DNA of 64,000 nt. It comes from Vitreimonas flagellata (lineage in GTDB: Bacteria > Pseudomonadota > Alphaproteobacteria > Caulobacterales > Aquidulcibacteraceae). A program made the position numbers and the translations under genes. Shown one piece after another: positions 28,086 to 36,794 of this stretch. The stretch is taken from assembly GCF_004634425.1 (NCBI RefSeq), contig NZ_SBJL01000002.1, positions 496,001 to 560,000 of the forward strand, given 5' to 3'. How positions within the stretch are numbered: position 1 is the first letter of the stretch; every line of letters starts with the position of its first letter. The notes below the pieces were generated by a model. The model was not told where the DNA came from. It was given only the letters and a program-made list of their open reading frames with translations, and ran no database searches.

Positions 28086-29329
28086 CAGCGCGTCACGTTC
28101 TGCATCGTATGCAAGCCGCATTCTTTGCTGTCCTGATTTTCCCACCACCAACGGCCATTGCGCGGGTCTTCGCCCGGACGAATGGCCTTCGTGCAAGGTT
28201 CGCAACCAATGGAGACGTAGCCGCGCTGATAGAGCGCGTTCATCGGGATATCGAAGCGCGTCGCGTAGGCGAGCACATCGGCCCAATTCCAATCCGCGAG
28301 CGGATTGTATTTGTGCATATCGCGCTCGACGTCGCGCTCAGATTCCGGCAGCGCGCCGCGTGTAACCGCTTGTTCGCGGCGTTGGCCTGTGAGCCAGGCG
28401 TCGCGACCGTTCAAAGCTTCGTCGAGCGGTGCGACTTTGCGAATGTTGCAGCAGAGTTTGCGCGCGGCGACGCTATCATAAAAGCCGTCCTTGCCGTGCG
28501 CGGCGATATAAGCGGCGATTGCGTGCTCATCCGGGCGGCGCACGTCGATCTCGATGCCGTAGCGCTCCTTCACTTGCGGGATCAGTGCCAGCGTTTCCGG
28601 ATTGAGGCGGCCAGTTTCGAGCGTGAAAACATCGATCGGCAAGTTGAGGCGCGCGATGACGTCGGTGATCACCATGTCCTCGGCTGAGAGGCTCGAGGCC
28701 AGCGCCGGGCGCTCGTGGCGTTGCGCGATCTCGATGAGCGCGCGCTCCAGCAGGCGGACGCGGGCGGTGAAATTCGCATCCGCGCGATCCACCGCTGTGC
28801 CGGCGACGACGGCGCCTTGATACGGCACGCTGAACGTATCCAGCGCCGCGAGCGCAGTGTCAGCGTTTTGGTCAGCGCGCAGCGCGAAGGAATCAAACCC
28901 GACGCGCGCCATCGCGAAGACCTGGTCCGCCGTGATCGCGCCTTGCGCGCGTAGGCGGCCTTGGTAGTTCAAACGCTTGCGCAACAGGACAGCATGCGAA
29001 TAGCCGCGCCCGTCGCCGATGCGGTGAAAGTCGACGGAGATGAGCGCCGCGTTGCCAATGCGGCCGTCGAGCTTTTTCACATCGTCGGCCGGCTGCAACA
29101 GGATGGCGCCGCCCTCTTGCGAGCCGTCGAGCCATTCCTGCATCGACAGATACTGGCCGCCCTCCCATTCCTTGCTGGTAGGCTCGGTCGGCTGCTTTAC
29201 GTTCGGCACGATCTTCTTGCGCACGTCGCCGTGGCCTTCATTAGCCGGCTTTGGCGGCGTGAACTCGCGCACGGCAGCCTCACCGATTATCTTCGCGCCT
29301 TGCGCGTCGAGTTCGATCAAGAGGCTCAT
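28085..29329 (-). CDS. cysH: DUF934 - assimilatory APS reductase (CysH) fusion
   Basis: A 414-residue two-part protein. Residues about 50-165 are a DUF934 domain (SHAVLLRKRLNYQGRLRAQG, FAMARVGFDSF), usually a separate small gene beside cysH. Residues about 175-414 are an APS reductase that uses thioredoxin-type electrons to turn APS to sulfite. The 4Fe-4S ligands C293-C294 and C376-C379 and the active-site C404 in ECGLH mark an APS rather than PAPS enzyme. No APS kinase was seen, which fits. No frameshift or stop separates the parts, so it looks like a true fusion. It overlaps the sulfite reductase gene by 4 bases. Confidence 0.93.
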   Translation of the reverse strand: MSLLIELDAQGAKIIGEAAVREFTPPKPANEGHGDVRKKIVPNVKQPTEPTSKEWEGGQYLSMQEWLDGSQEGGAILLQPADDVKKLDGRIGNAALISVDFHRIGDGRGYSHAVLLRKRLNYQGRLRAQGAITADQVFAMARVGFDSFALRADQNADTALAALDTFSVPYQGAVVAGTAVDRADANFTARVRLLERALIEIAQRHERPALASSLSAEDMVITDVIARLNLPIDVFTLETGRLNPETLALIPQVKERYGIEIDVRRPDEHAIAAYIAAHGKDGFYDSVAARKLCCNIRKVAPLDEALNGRDAWLTGQRREQAVTRGALPESERDVERDMHKYNPLADWNWADVLAYATRFDIPMNALYQRGYVSIGCEPCTKAIRPGEDPRNGRWWWENQDSKECGLHTMQNVTR

Positions 29330-30972
29330 GCTGCAGTCTCCTCAGCGAGAGCGGCTTTGAACGCGTCCGTGCCGAGGCGTTCGACGGCGGCGATGAAGCT
29401 CTCGCCTTCGTTGCGGACATCGAGATAATGGCGTGCGAGGCGATCGATCACGCCGGGCACATCTTCCTGGCGTACGGATTTGCCCGTCAGCACGCCGAGA
29501 CGGCCCACGCCGTCAGGGCGGCCGCCCAGCAGGATCTGATACCAATCTTCGCCCGCCTTCTCGACGCCGAGCACGCCGATATGGCCGACGTGATGGTGCG
29601 CGCAGGCGTTGATGCAGCCCGAGACATTGATAGCGATAGCGCCAATTTCTTCTTCGATCGGCGCGAGCTTCTCCGCAATCGCGGCGGAGAGCGGGATCGA
29701 TTTGGCGTTGGCGAGCGAGCAGAAATCACCACCGGGGCAGCAGATGATGTCCGACGCCATGTCGATATTGGCGCGTGCAAGGCCCCGTGAATCCAATTCG
29801 CTGAACAGCGCGTGCAGCTTGGCGCGCGGCACATGCGGCAAGATCAGGTTCTGGTGATACGAGACGCGGACTTCGTTGAAGCTATAGCGATCCGCAAGAT
29901 CGGCGATGAAATCCATTTCGTCCGAGGTCGCATCGCCCGGCGCGATGCCTTCGCGCTTCAGGCTGATCGTGACCGCCGCATAGTCCGCGTGGCGATGCGC
30001 CGTGAGATTGCGCTTCTTCCAAGCGTGGAAGTTCGGATCGACAGCGAGCGTCTTCGACGCCGGCTCCGACCAGGTTTCGAGCGGCGGGTCGATGAAGAAT
30101 TGCGCGACGCGGTCGAGCGCGTCTTGCGTCAGCGTGTTCGGGCCATTGCGCAGGTGCGCCCAATCGGCTTCGACCTCAGCCGCGAAGGCTTCGGCCCCCA
30201 GCTCTTGAACTTGGATCTTGATGCGCGCCTTGAAGATGTTGTCGCGACGGCCGAGGCGATTGTACGCGCGCAGCACCGCCTCGGTGTAGGTGAGCATTTC
30301 GCTCCAGTGCAGATCGCGCCGGATGATCGAGGCGAGGCGTGGCGTCCGGCCCTGCCCGCCGCCGACCTTCACGATCAGGCGCACTTCGCCGGCCTCGTCG
30401 CGATAGAGATCAAACGAAAGATCATGCACCGGCGTCGCCGCGCGATCTTCCTTGGCGCCGTTGAACGCGACTTTGAACTTGCGCGGCAGATGCGCGAATT
30501 CCGGATGCAGCGTTGACCATTGGCGCATCAATTCGCAGTACGGACGCGGATCGACGATCTCGTCTTGGGCAACGCCAGCGAACGCATCCGTGGTGACGTT
30601 GCGCACGCAGGAGCCGCTGGTCTGGATCGCGTGCATGGAGACAGTCGCGAGCTCGGCCAGAATGTCCGGCACCTCTTCGACCTTGACCCAATTGTATTGG
30701 AGGTTCTGGCGCGTGGTGAAATGCGCGTAGCCGCGATCATAGCGGCGCGCGATGTCGGCCAGTTTGCGCAGCTGCGTGGACGAGAGCACGCCGTAGGGAA
30801 TGGCGATGCGCAGCATCGGCGCGTAACGCTGGATGTAGAGCCCGTTCTGGAGCCGCAGCGGCTTGAATGCGTCTTCGTCCAACTCGCCCGCGAGATAGCG
30901 GCGCGTCTGGTCGCGGAATTGCGCTACGCGTTCCTCAACGATGAGGCGGTCGACGGCGTCGTAGCGGTACAT
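29326..30972 (-). CDS. cysI: Ferredoxin-type sulfite reductase hemoprotein
   Basis: A 548-residue siroheme enzyme that reduces sulfite to sulfide. Two pseudo-repeats are seen, each with a substrate segment (HFTTRQNLQY). The siroheme and 4Fe-4S ligands lie in CCPGGDFCSLANA and SGCINACAHHHVGHIG. The protein is longer than nothing unusual for the NirA/SiR group. No flavoprotein CysJ is present; fpr at the end of the operon could supply ferredoxin. A nitrite reductase role is possible by family, but the neighbours point to sulfite. It is the first gene of the sulfate operon. Confidence 0.9.
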   Translation of the reverse strand: MYRYDAVDRLIVEERVAQFRDQTRRYLAGELDEDAFKPLRLQNGLYIQRYAPMLRIAIPYGVLSSTQLRKLADIARRYDRGYAHFTTRQNLQYNWVKVEEVPDILAELATVSMHAIQTSGSCVRNVTTDAFAGVAQDEIVDPRPYCELMRQWSTLHPEFAHLPRKFKVAFNGAKEDRAATPVHDLSFDLYRDEAGEVRLIVKVGGGQGRTPRLASIIRRDLHWSEMLTYTEAVLRAYNRLGRRDNIFKARIKIQVQELGAEAFAAEVEADWAHLRNGPNTLTQDALDRVAQFFIDPPLETWSEPASKTLAVDPNFHAWKKRNLTAHRHADYAAVTISLKREGIAPGDATSDEMDFIADLADRYSFNEVRVSYHQNLILPHVPRAKLHALFSELDSRGLARANIDMASDIICCPGGDFCSLANAKSIPLSAAIAEKLAPIEEEIGAIAINVSGCINACAHHHVGHIGVLGVEKAGEDWYQILLGGRPDGVGRLGVLTGKSVRQEDVPGVIDRLARHYLDVRNEGESFIAAVERLGTDAFKAALAEETAA

Positions 30973-31109
30973 TGCAAAGGCGGCCTAGGGAGACGGGCCG
31001 CGCGACGGCCCACCGAGCCCAGACAATGGGCGCCGCAGCGCAACCGAGGTAGGTCGCGCCGCTTAAGCGTGGCTTTAGGGAGCCTGATACCCCACCTAAA
31101 GCGTCGAGA
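30973..31109 (-). promoter_or_regulatory. Gap upstream of the sulfate operon with inverted repeats
   Basis: A 137-base gap between the LysR gene stop and the sulfite reductase start. It holds an 8-bp inverted repeat GCTTTAGG (31072-31079)/CCTAAAGC (31095-31102) with a 15-base spacer, and the 10-bp palindrome CGCTTAAGCG at 31060-31069. The first could be a hairpin ending the LysR message, but no T-run follows. They could equally be operator sites, possibly for the LysR protein. Confidence 0.4.
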
Positions 31110-32078
31110 TTAAGCTGTGTGGTCGGCCGCTGAATCGCCCTCGATTGCTTGGGCGCGGAGCCAATCGAGGAAAGCCATTTGCGCCGGTTCGAACCGGCGT
31201 CCGCGCGGCCAGACCAGCCAATAGGCGAAGTTCACCGGCGCCTCGGCTTCCGAGAGCGGCGCCACCAGGCGGCCGTCAGCAATGTCGCCCAAGGCGAGTT
31301 GACGCTTGGCCAAGGCCAAGCCCTTACCGCCGATCGCGGCCTCGATGGCGAGGCTCGATTGATTGAAGCGCAGCCCGCGCTCGGCGTCGGCGCGGCGCAA
31401 ACCGCGCGCGGCGAACCACATGCCCCAGGTTGGGCAGGACGGATCGCGCTCGGGCGCATCGTCGTGGATGAGCGGCAGATTGATCAGATCAGCCGCGGTT
31501 TTCGCGCCCGTTTGGCCTTCGAGCAGACGCGGACTGCACACAACGACAACGGATTCCGTCATCAGCCGCTCGCAATGCAGCCCTTCGTAGCCGCCCGGTC
31601 CGTAGCGGATGGCGAGGTCCATATCGCTGCCGGAGAAATCAGTGAGCGTCATGTCGGCGGACATGCGCACTTCCGTGTCGGGATAGAGCTCCTGAAACTG
31701 GCTCAATCTGGGAATGAGCCATTTCGAGGCGAAGGACGGCGCGGTCGAAATCGAGATGCGCCGTCCGCGCAGCGCCGAGCGCATTGCCCGGCCAGCTTGC
31801 AGCATTTCCGCGATCGCGGCGCTGGCGTGGGCGAAGGCCGATTTGCCAGCTTCAGTGAGTTCAACGCCGCGCCCCAAACGGCGAAACAGCGGCTGGCCGG
31901 CGAATTCCTCGATCGAGCGGATGTGCTGGCTCACGGCGCCGGCGCTAATGCCCAGCTCCTCCGCCGCCCGGGCAAAACTGCCCGACCGCGCCGCCGCCTC
32001 GAAAACCCTGAGGCTCACGAAAGGCGGCATAGGGTCTTTCAGATCTTCCAAGGGTCGCTCCGGCCGAGCCGCCAACAT
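31110..32078 (-). CDS. LysR family regulator (GcvA/AmpR-like)
   Basis: A 322-residue LysR regulator. N-terminal winged helix: LRVFEAAARSGSFARAAEELG ... AVSQHIRSIEE, followed by the effector-binding domain (ISTAPSFASKWLIPRL, DMDLAIRYGPG). The wording DLAIRYG is typical of the GcvA-like branch rather than of CysB. Start choice: ATG at 32076-32078 has AGGGA 7 bases upstream; an alternative ATG is at 32028-32030. It lies upstream of the sulfate operon on the same strand and may regulate it, although this branch does not usually govern cysteine genes. Confidence 0.85.
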   Translation of the reverse strand: MLAARPERPLEDLKDPMPPFVSLRVFEAAARSGSFARAAEELGISAGAVSQHIRSIEEFAGQPLFRRLGRGVELTEAGKSAFAHASAAIAEMLQAGRAMRSALRGRRISISTAPSFASKWLIPRLSQFQELYPDTEVRMSADMTLTDFSGSDMDLAIRYGPGGYEGLHCERLMTESVVVVCSPRLLEGQTGAKTAADLINLPLIHDDAPERDPSCPTWGMWFAARGLRRADAERGLRFNQSSLAIEAAIGGKGLALAKRQLALGDIADGRLVAPLSEAEAPVNFAYWLVWPRGRRFEPAQMAFLDWLRAQAIEGDSAADHTA

Positions 32079-32196
32079 AGGCGTCCCTGCTGCAATGCAC
32101 CAGGACTCGCCAACGTGACGCCGCGTGCGATGCAATTGGCGCAGTGGCGTTGGCGCTTTCCTTCACGCTTACCGGACGAAGCAGATGCGGCCCGCA

Positions 32197-33471
32197 TCAA
32201 ATGACCAGAGGCTCCCCGCCGCTCACCAGAATCTCTTTCGGCGCTGGGTGAGAGAGGAAGTTCACGGGGCTGGCTGTGAGACCGTAGGCGCCAGATTGCA
32301 GCACGGCGACCAGGTCGCCGGCGGCGAGCACAGGTAGTGCAGTCTGTCGCGCAAGCGTGTCGAGGGGCGTGCACAACGGCCCGACCAAAGCGGCGACATC
32401 CTGAGCCGCCGCACGCAGTTTGGTTGCGGCCACAATCGGATAATCGCGTTTCATCACCTGACCCAAATTTCCGGACGCGGCCAGATGATGATGCATGCCG
32501 CCGTCGGCCACGACAAAGCGTGTGCCGCGCGATTGCTTCACGGCGCGAACAGACATCACATAGATCCCCGCCTCACCCATGAGGAAGCGACCAGGCTCAA
32601 GCACAACGCGCGCGTCGCGCAAAAGCGCATCGCTCGCTTTGCGCGCTGCAAGCCTGGATGCGCCGGCGGCGATCTTACCAAGATCAAGCGCGCGGTCTGC
32701 GCCATGATACGGAATGCCTAGCCCGCCGCCGAGATCGATCGTCTCAATCGGCCTTTCAATCATTTGCGCAACGCGCGCAGCGACGTCCAGGCCGTGGCCC
32801 CATTGCACCAGCAGCGTATCGGCATCGAGAATCTGCGTGCCAGCAAACAAATGCACGCCGACCAAGTCGAGCATCGCTTGGCCAGCCAGCGCCTCGATCA
32901 CATCCGCGAGGCTCTCTTCGTCAAAGCCGAAGGCGGCTGGCTTGCCGCCCATACGCATAGCGCCGCCCTGGGCCGCCGCGATCGGGTTTACCCGTATGCC
33001 TATGCGGACGCGTTGACCCGCATCCTGCGCCAACCGCCCCAGTGTCTGAATCTCTTCGAAGCACTCCACGTGAACCTCGCCGATGCGCGCACGCACGGCG
33101 AATTCAAGCTCGGACTCTCCCTTGCCTGGACCGGCGAAGAGGATGCGCGACGCTGGCGCGCCGGCCTGCAGCGCAATCTGCAGTTCGCGCGCCGACGCCA
33201 CCTCAAGGCCGGCGCCCTCTTCGACAAAGAGGCGCGCAATCTCCGGATTGGGATTCGCCTTCACCGAGTAGAAGACACTGGCGAAGCCTGACACGGCCGC
33301 CGACAAATCCCGATAACGGCGTCGCGCAATGTCGGCGTCGTAAACAAAAAGCGGCGAGCCGTGCTCATGCACAAGACGCGAGATCGGCACGCCGCCGATC
33401 AGAAGCTCGTCCGTCCCACCGAAATTACGCGCGAGAAGTTCGGCCGCGAGCGAGGCTATGTGCGCGCTCAT
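32197..33471 (-). CDS. PLP-dependent decarboxylase, exosortase-A-associated type
   Basis: A 424-residue fold-type III decarboxylase related to diaminopimelate and ornithine decarboxylases. PLP Lys71 is in FYSVKANPNPE; a GGGLGIPY phosphate-binding loop and the VGPLCTPLDT and GAYGLT segments are present. It matches the decarboxylases found beside an AMP ligase and an ACP in exosortase-A clusters. It overlaps the ligase stop by 4 bases. In butirosin biosynthesis a comparable enzyme (BtrK) decarboxylates an amino acid held on a carrier protein. The true substrate here is unknown, and the usual free diaminopimelate role is less likely from context. Confidence 0.85.
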   Translation of the reverse strand: MSAHIASLAAELLARNFGGTDELLIGGVPISRLVHEHGSPLFVYDADIARRRYRDLSAAVSGFASVFYSVKANPNPEIARLFVEEGAGLEVASARELQIALQAGAPASRILFAGPGKGESELEFAVRARIGEVHVECFEEIQTLGRLAQDAGQRVRIGIRVNPIAAAQGGAMRMGGKPAAFGFDEESLADVIEALAGQAMLDLVGVHLFAGTQILDADTLLVQWGHGLDVAARVAQMIERPIETIDLGGGLGIPYHGADRALDLGKIAAGASRLAARKASDALLRDARVVLEPGRFLMGEAGIYVMSVRAVKQSRGTRFVVADGGMHHHLAASGNLGQVMKRDYPIVAATKLRAAAQDVAALVGPLCTPLDTLARQTALPVLAAGDLVAVLQSGAYGLTASPVNFLSHPAPKEILVSGGEPLVI

Positions 33472-34964
33472 TGCCCGCGCTCGCGCTTCAGCGTCTGATA
33501 ATCCACCTTGCCGTTCGGCGTTGTCGGCAGAGCGTCCACGAGTTCGATACGTGCGGGCATCATGTGAGTGGGGAGATGCTGCGCCGCCTGCGCCAGCACC
33601 GTTTTGGTGTCGAGGTCAGGCTCCAAAGCGACGGCGATGGCGTGAACTTTCTGACCGACCCACTCGTCCTTCACGCCGATCACCGCGACGTGCTTGAACG
33701 CGCCTGTCGCCATCAACACCTCCTCCACTTCAGTCGGGGAGATGCGGAAACCTGCGGATTTGATCATGCCGTCTTCGCGGGCGACAAAATAGAGATAGCC
33801 CTCTTCGTCTTCGGTCACCAAATCGCCAGACCAACACACGATATCGCCGCCCGTCACGGCGTCGTTGAACGGATTGCGCCGCAGGACTTGCGCCGTGTCC
33901 TCCGGCCGATTCCAGTAACCGAGTGAAACCGTCGGCCCGCGATGCACAAGGATGCCAGGCTCACCGGGCTTGGCGCGGCGACCATCCGCGGTGAGCGGAA
34001 ACACTTCGCATTCCGGAATGGCCTTGCCGATCGACGTTGGTCGAATCGACACTTGGTCCGGCGGAAGATAGGTCGAGCGAAACGCTTCGGTCAGCCCATA
34101 CATCAGGAAGATCGACGTCTTTGGCAGCAATTCCTGAAGCTTCGCGACAGTCGCGGACGGCACTGCGCCGCCCGAATTGGTGATGTAGCGCAGATGCGGC
34201 AAGGGCGTGCGCGGCAAGCTCGGCGCGGCGCGCGTCAGCACCGACCACATTGTCGGCACGCCCGCCAGGCCGGTGATCTCATGCTCGACAAGCTTGCGTA
34301 CGAGTTCGTCGCCGAAGCGGAAGCTCGCGAGCACCAGCAACGCGCCCTGCTCAACCGCCGTCAGCAATTGGTTGAGGCCATAATCGAAGCTGAATGGCAG
34401 AATAGAGAGGATGCGGTCGCTCGGATTGATGCCGAGATATGTCCGGACGATGCGCGCGCCAGCGAGCAGGTTCCGGTGATTGAGCATCACGCCCTTCGGA
34501 CGCCCGGTTGATCCGGACGTGTATAGGATCGCGGCAAGGTCTTCGCCGATGGCGCGAGACGCGGGCGCCATCGTATCTGGCCGTTCGTCGACCAATGCGA
34601 CCCCAAGCAAATCCGGGCAAGCCTCCTCCAAACCCGATAGAAATTCGGGCGCGCTGATCAGAACGCGCGCGCCGCAATCGTCGATAATGTGGCGCACCTG
34701 GGCGGGCTTGAGAGCGGCGTTGATTGGCACAAACACGCCGCCGGCACGGCTGATGGCGAAGATCGCCACACATTCTTCAAGGCTCTTGGGCAAAAAGATC
34801 GCCACGCGATCGCCGCGTGCGACACCTGCATTGACAAGCTTCGCCGCCATCTGTTCGACGGACGCGGCGAACTGGCCGAACGTTAAACGCCGCGCGCCAT
34901 CGACGAGCGCCAGCCGTTCGGGCTCGCCACTGCGCTGATCCAGTAAGTGATGCAGGAGATACAT
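33468..34964 (-). CDS. AMP-forming acyl/amino-acid ligase, exosortase-A-associated type
   Basis: A 498-residue adenylate-forming enzyme. A3 loop LYTSGSTGRPKGVML, A5 YGLTEAF, A7 SGDLVTEDEEGYLY, and A10 TTPNGKVDYQTL with the catalytic Lys. It activates a carboxylic acid with ATP and probably passes it to the ACP encoded 7 bases upstream. I start at the ATG at 34962-34964, right after the ACP gene, because the extension to 35162 is only the shadow of the ACP. Acid substrate (fatty or amino acid) cannot be told. It is translationally coupled to the decarboxylase. Confidence 0.88.
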   Translation of the reverse strand: MYLLHHLLDQRSGEPERLALVDGARRLTFGQFAASVEQMAAKLVNAGVARGDRVAIFLPKSLEECVAIFAISRAGGVFVPINAALKPAQVRHIIDDCGARVLISAPEFLSGLEEACPDLLGVALVDERPDTMAPASRAIGEDLAAILYTSGSTGRPKGVMLNHRNLLAGARIVRTYLGINPSDRILSILPFSFDYGLNQLLTAVEQGALLVLASFRFGDELVRKLVEHEITGLAGVPTMWSVLTRAAPSLPRTPLPHLRYITNSGGAVPSATVAKLQELLPKTSIFLMYGLTEAFRSTYLPPDQVSIRPTSIGKAIPECEVFPLTADGRRAKPGEPGILVHRGPTVSLGYWNRPEDTAQVLRRNPFNDAVTGGDIVCWSGDLVTEDEEGYLYFVAREDGMIKSAGFRISPTEVEEVLMATGAFKHVAVIGVKDEWVGQKVHAIAVALEPDLDTKTVLAQAAQHLPTHMMPARIELVDALPTTPNGKVDYQTLKRERGQ

Positions 34965-34971
34965 GGCGCCG

Positions 34972-35238
34972 TTAAGCCGCCACTGTGAGCCGACCGGCGA
35001 GGTAGCGGCTGAGCGTGCCGATCGTCTCGAAATTCTCCGGAATGAAGTCCTCGTCCGCGACTTGAAGCCCGAACACCTCCTCCAGGCGCGCGGTGAGCTG
35101 CAATATGCCCAAGGAATCAAGGGCGCCGCCTTCGAGGAGGGGCGTGTCGCGATCAAGTACAAGTCCGGGCGGCGCGGACGTCGCAGTACTCAAGAACTCG
35201 CAGATCACCGTGTAAATTTCCGTCTCTTTGGCGCTCAT
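34972..35238 (-). CDS. Acyl carrier protein
   Basis: An 88-residue acidic carrier protein with the phosphopantetheine site Ser42 in GALDSLGILQL. It is separate from the fatty-acid AcpP context: the next gene is the AMP ligase, 7 bases away. The ATG at 35236-35238 has GAGGGAAG upstream. It is the likely hub of the cassette, holding the substrate for the decarboxylase and perhaps for the acyltransferase-like protein further upstream. Confidence 0.88.
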   Translation of the reverse strand: MSAKETEIYTVICEFLSTATSAPPGLVLDRDTPLLEGGALDSLGILQLTARLEEVFGLQVADEDFIPENFETIGTLSRYLAGRLTVAA

Positions 35239-35321
35239 GATCTTCCCTCAACACAAATGGATGCCGCGCCGCGTGGGGCGCGCACTGGTGGTCTACACGC
35301 GGGCGAAGGCCGGCGTGTGTG

Positions 35322-35633
35322 TTAGAGGAAGAGTCGAGGCGGCTCTGTGGGCGGCGGACAATCGGCGGCCAAGAAAGGCGGGGCCCGCATGCCCCAAGCG
35401 CAGTTCAAGAAGTGTGCAGGAATTGGCGTGACATGATGCGTTGGGCGCACGAAAACGTCCGCCTTGGCGTCTACTTCACGCTCCGAGCCCGCCGCGGTGT
35501 CGCCATCCACGTCGAGAGACCCTGCCAGGCACGTTTCCATCGACACGCACGGATCGCCGACCGCGACGGCCGTCGCGATCGTGCCGTGAATCAAAAAGCA
35601 CAGCGCCAAGAGGAGTGTCACGAGGGTGCGCAC
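35322..35633 (-). CDS. Small secreted protein of unknown function
   Basis: About 103 residues with a strong signal peptide (TLVTLLLALCFLIHG), then a short mature part with four to five cysteines and a Pro-rich end (DCPPPTEPPR). No ATG is available; the best start is the GTG at 35631-35633, with a TTG at 35657 as the alternative, and no clear ribosome site for either. The mature segment resembles small exported proteins seen beside metal or drug efflux genes, but I do not recognise the family. The gene sits on the same strand, between the acyltransferase-like gene and the ACP, so it may belong to the cassette. Confidence 0.5.
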   Translation of the reverse strand: MRTLVTLLLALCFLIHGTIATAVAVGDPCVSMETCLAGSLDVDGDTAAGSEREVDAKADVFVRPTHHVTPIPAHFLNCAWGMRAPPFLAADCPPPTEPPRLFL

Positions 35634-35713
35634 AAGGCATGGGTAGCGGGCGCCCAAGGCGCGATCAAGCGCGACTTATGCTTAAGCGAAATTCAGCCGA
35701 CAGGTGTGTGAAT

Positions 35714-36538
35714 TTACCAATCGAACAGCGACAATTCCGAGCCCAGATAATCGGTGATATCAGGAGAGACCGCGCCTCGGGCGAAGCGAATTTCGCGTCC
35801 CGCCCGGAGCCAGCCACGCGGCGGCGTTCTTTCCACTGGGGCCTCCAACTTCACCAGCCCGATCGCTTGGCGCCGGAGGTGTTTCGACAGCGCCCCCATA
35901 TGATCGTGAAGCATCTGATTGGCGCCGCAATATAGAATGTGCGCCGTGCGCACCCCCCTGAATTTCACCACGCGATACAAAAGGGGAAGCTGCGCGCCAT
36001 CACGTGTGTGCAACATGACGGCTTTCGCGCCAAAGCGTTGGTGCGCATGCAGCAACTCGCCCAGCGGCGTGGCGGCAACGTTTAGATCGACGACTTCGCC
36101 ACCGCCTTTGTGGAACGCCGCTAGATCAAGCACAAAACCCTGCGTAATGGGCTTGAACCCAAATGTGGGCAAGAGCGCCTGTACGGCTTGGGAGGGCGTC
36201 AAATCGGTGAGCACGTCGCAGGGCGTGCGGTTCAAGGCGCGCAACATCAAGGGGGCGCGCCAACGCTGATCGGGCTCCACATACCAAGCCGCAAAATTGA
36301 GATTCACACGCACGCCCATGTCAGAGGGGCGGCGGCTAGCGATCGTCAGCGCAACACCTTGAGCGCGCCCGTCCGTGCGCATGATCTGCCCCACCGGCAG
36401 CCCGAGCGCACGATTTTCCCCAAGAGTGTCGATGCGTTGGAGTGCGTCTTCCCAATACGCACTGGAACGCAAGGGAAAGCCTTTGGCCAGCAGATCGCAG
36501 GCCTCACCAAGAGTGTTGTGTTCAATGGCTTCAATCAT
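35714..36538 (-). CDS. GNAT-like acyltransferase protein
   Basis: A 274-residue soluble protein with two apparent halves. The first has the look of a GNAT acyl-CoA transferase: LNFAAWYVEPDQRWRAPLML resembles the acetyl-CoA binding region, followed by the FGF turn. The second half (VMLHTRDGAQLPLLYRVVKFRG) resembles it too. Such proteins occur in exopolysaccharide and exosortase clusters. ATG at 36536-36538. It could move an acyl group onto the product of the ACP/ligase/decarboxylase genes that follow. A 256-base gap separates it from the TetR gene upstream, with nothing recognisable inside. Assignment is by pattern only. Confidence 0.6.
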   Translation of the reverse strand: MIEAIEHNTLGEACDLLAKGFPLRSSAYWEDALQRIDTLGENRALGLPVGQIMRTDGRAQGVALTIASRRPSDMGVRVNLNFAAWYVEPDQRWRAPLMLRALNRTPCDVLTDLTPSQAVQALLPTFGFKPITQGFVLDLAAFHKGGGEVVDLNVAATPLGELLHAHQRFGAKAVMLHTRDGAQLPLLYRVVKFRGVRTAHILYCGANQMLHDHMGALSKHLRRQAIGLVKLEAPVERTPPRGWLRAGREIRFARGAVSPDITDYLGSELSLFDW

Positions 36539-36794
36539 TCCTCGCCCTTTGCCGCAGAATGCGGCGCGATGAAACCCACTGATTTTGAATTATATCAAGC
36601 GTCGCTAAGAACCGCTGCTGGATGGCGCCGTGCGACAACGCGCGCCTCTACCTATCGGGCTTGATCGCTGGCGCGGAGTCGCGCAACGACCGAGCGCCAA
36701 AGGCTGAGAGCAGCGAATATCCCAGAAAACACCTGCCGCCGACCGCGGCTCATAACGGACCCACGAACGAGCGCTAGCACGTGACTTTCACGGC

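Noticed and set aside
35441-35935. 164-codon plus-strand frame between the ACP and acyltransferase-like genes
   Set aside because: Arg/Pro-rich and overlaps the better-supported secreted protein and acyltransferase-like gene on the other strand.
32197-36538. Exosortase/PEP-CTERM sorting system
   Set aside because: Only the associated ligase, decarboxylase and ACP are present; no exosortase or PEP-CTERM protein was found in the window.
36539-36794. Open frames in the gap before the TetR gene
   Set aside because: They are Arg-rich shadows without ribosome sites; I see no gene in this gap.
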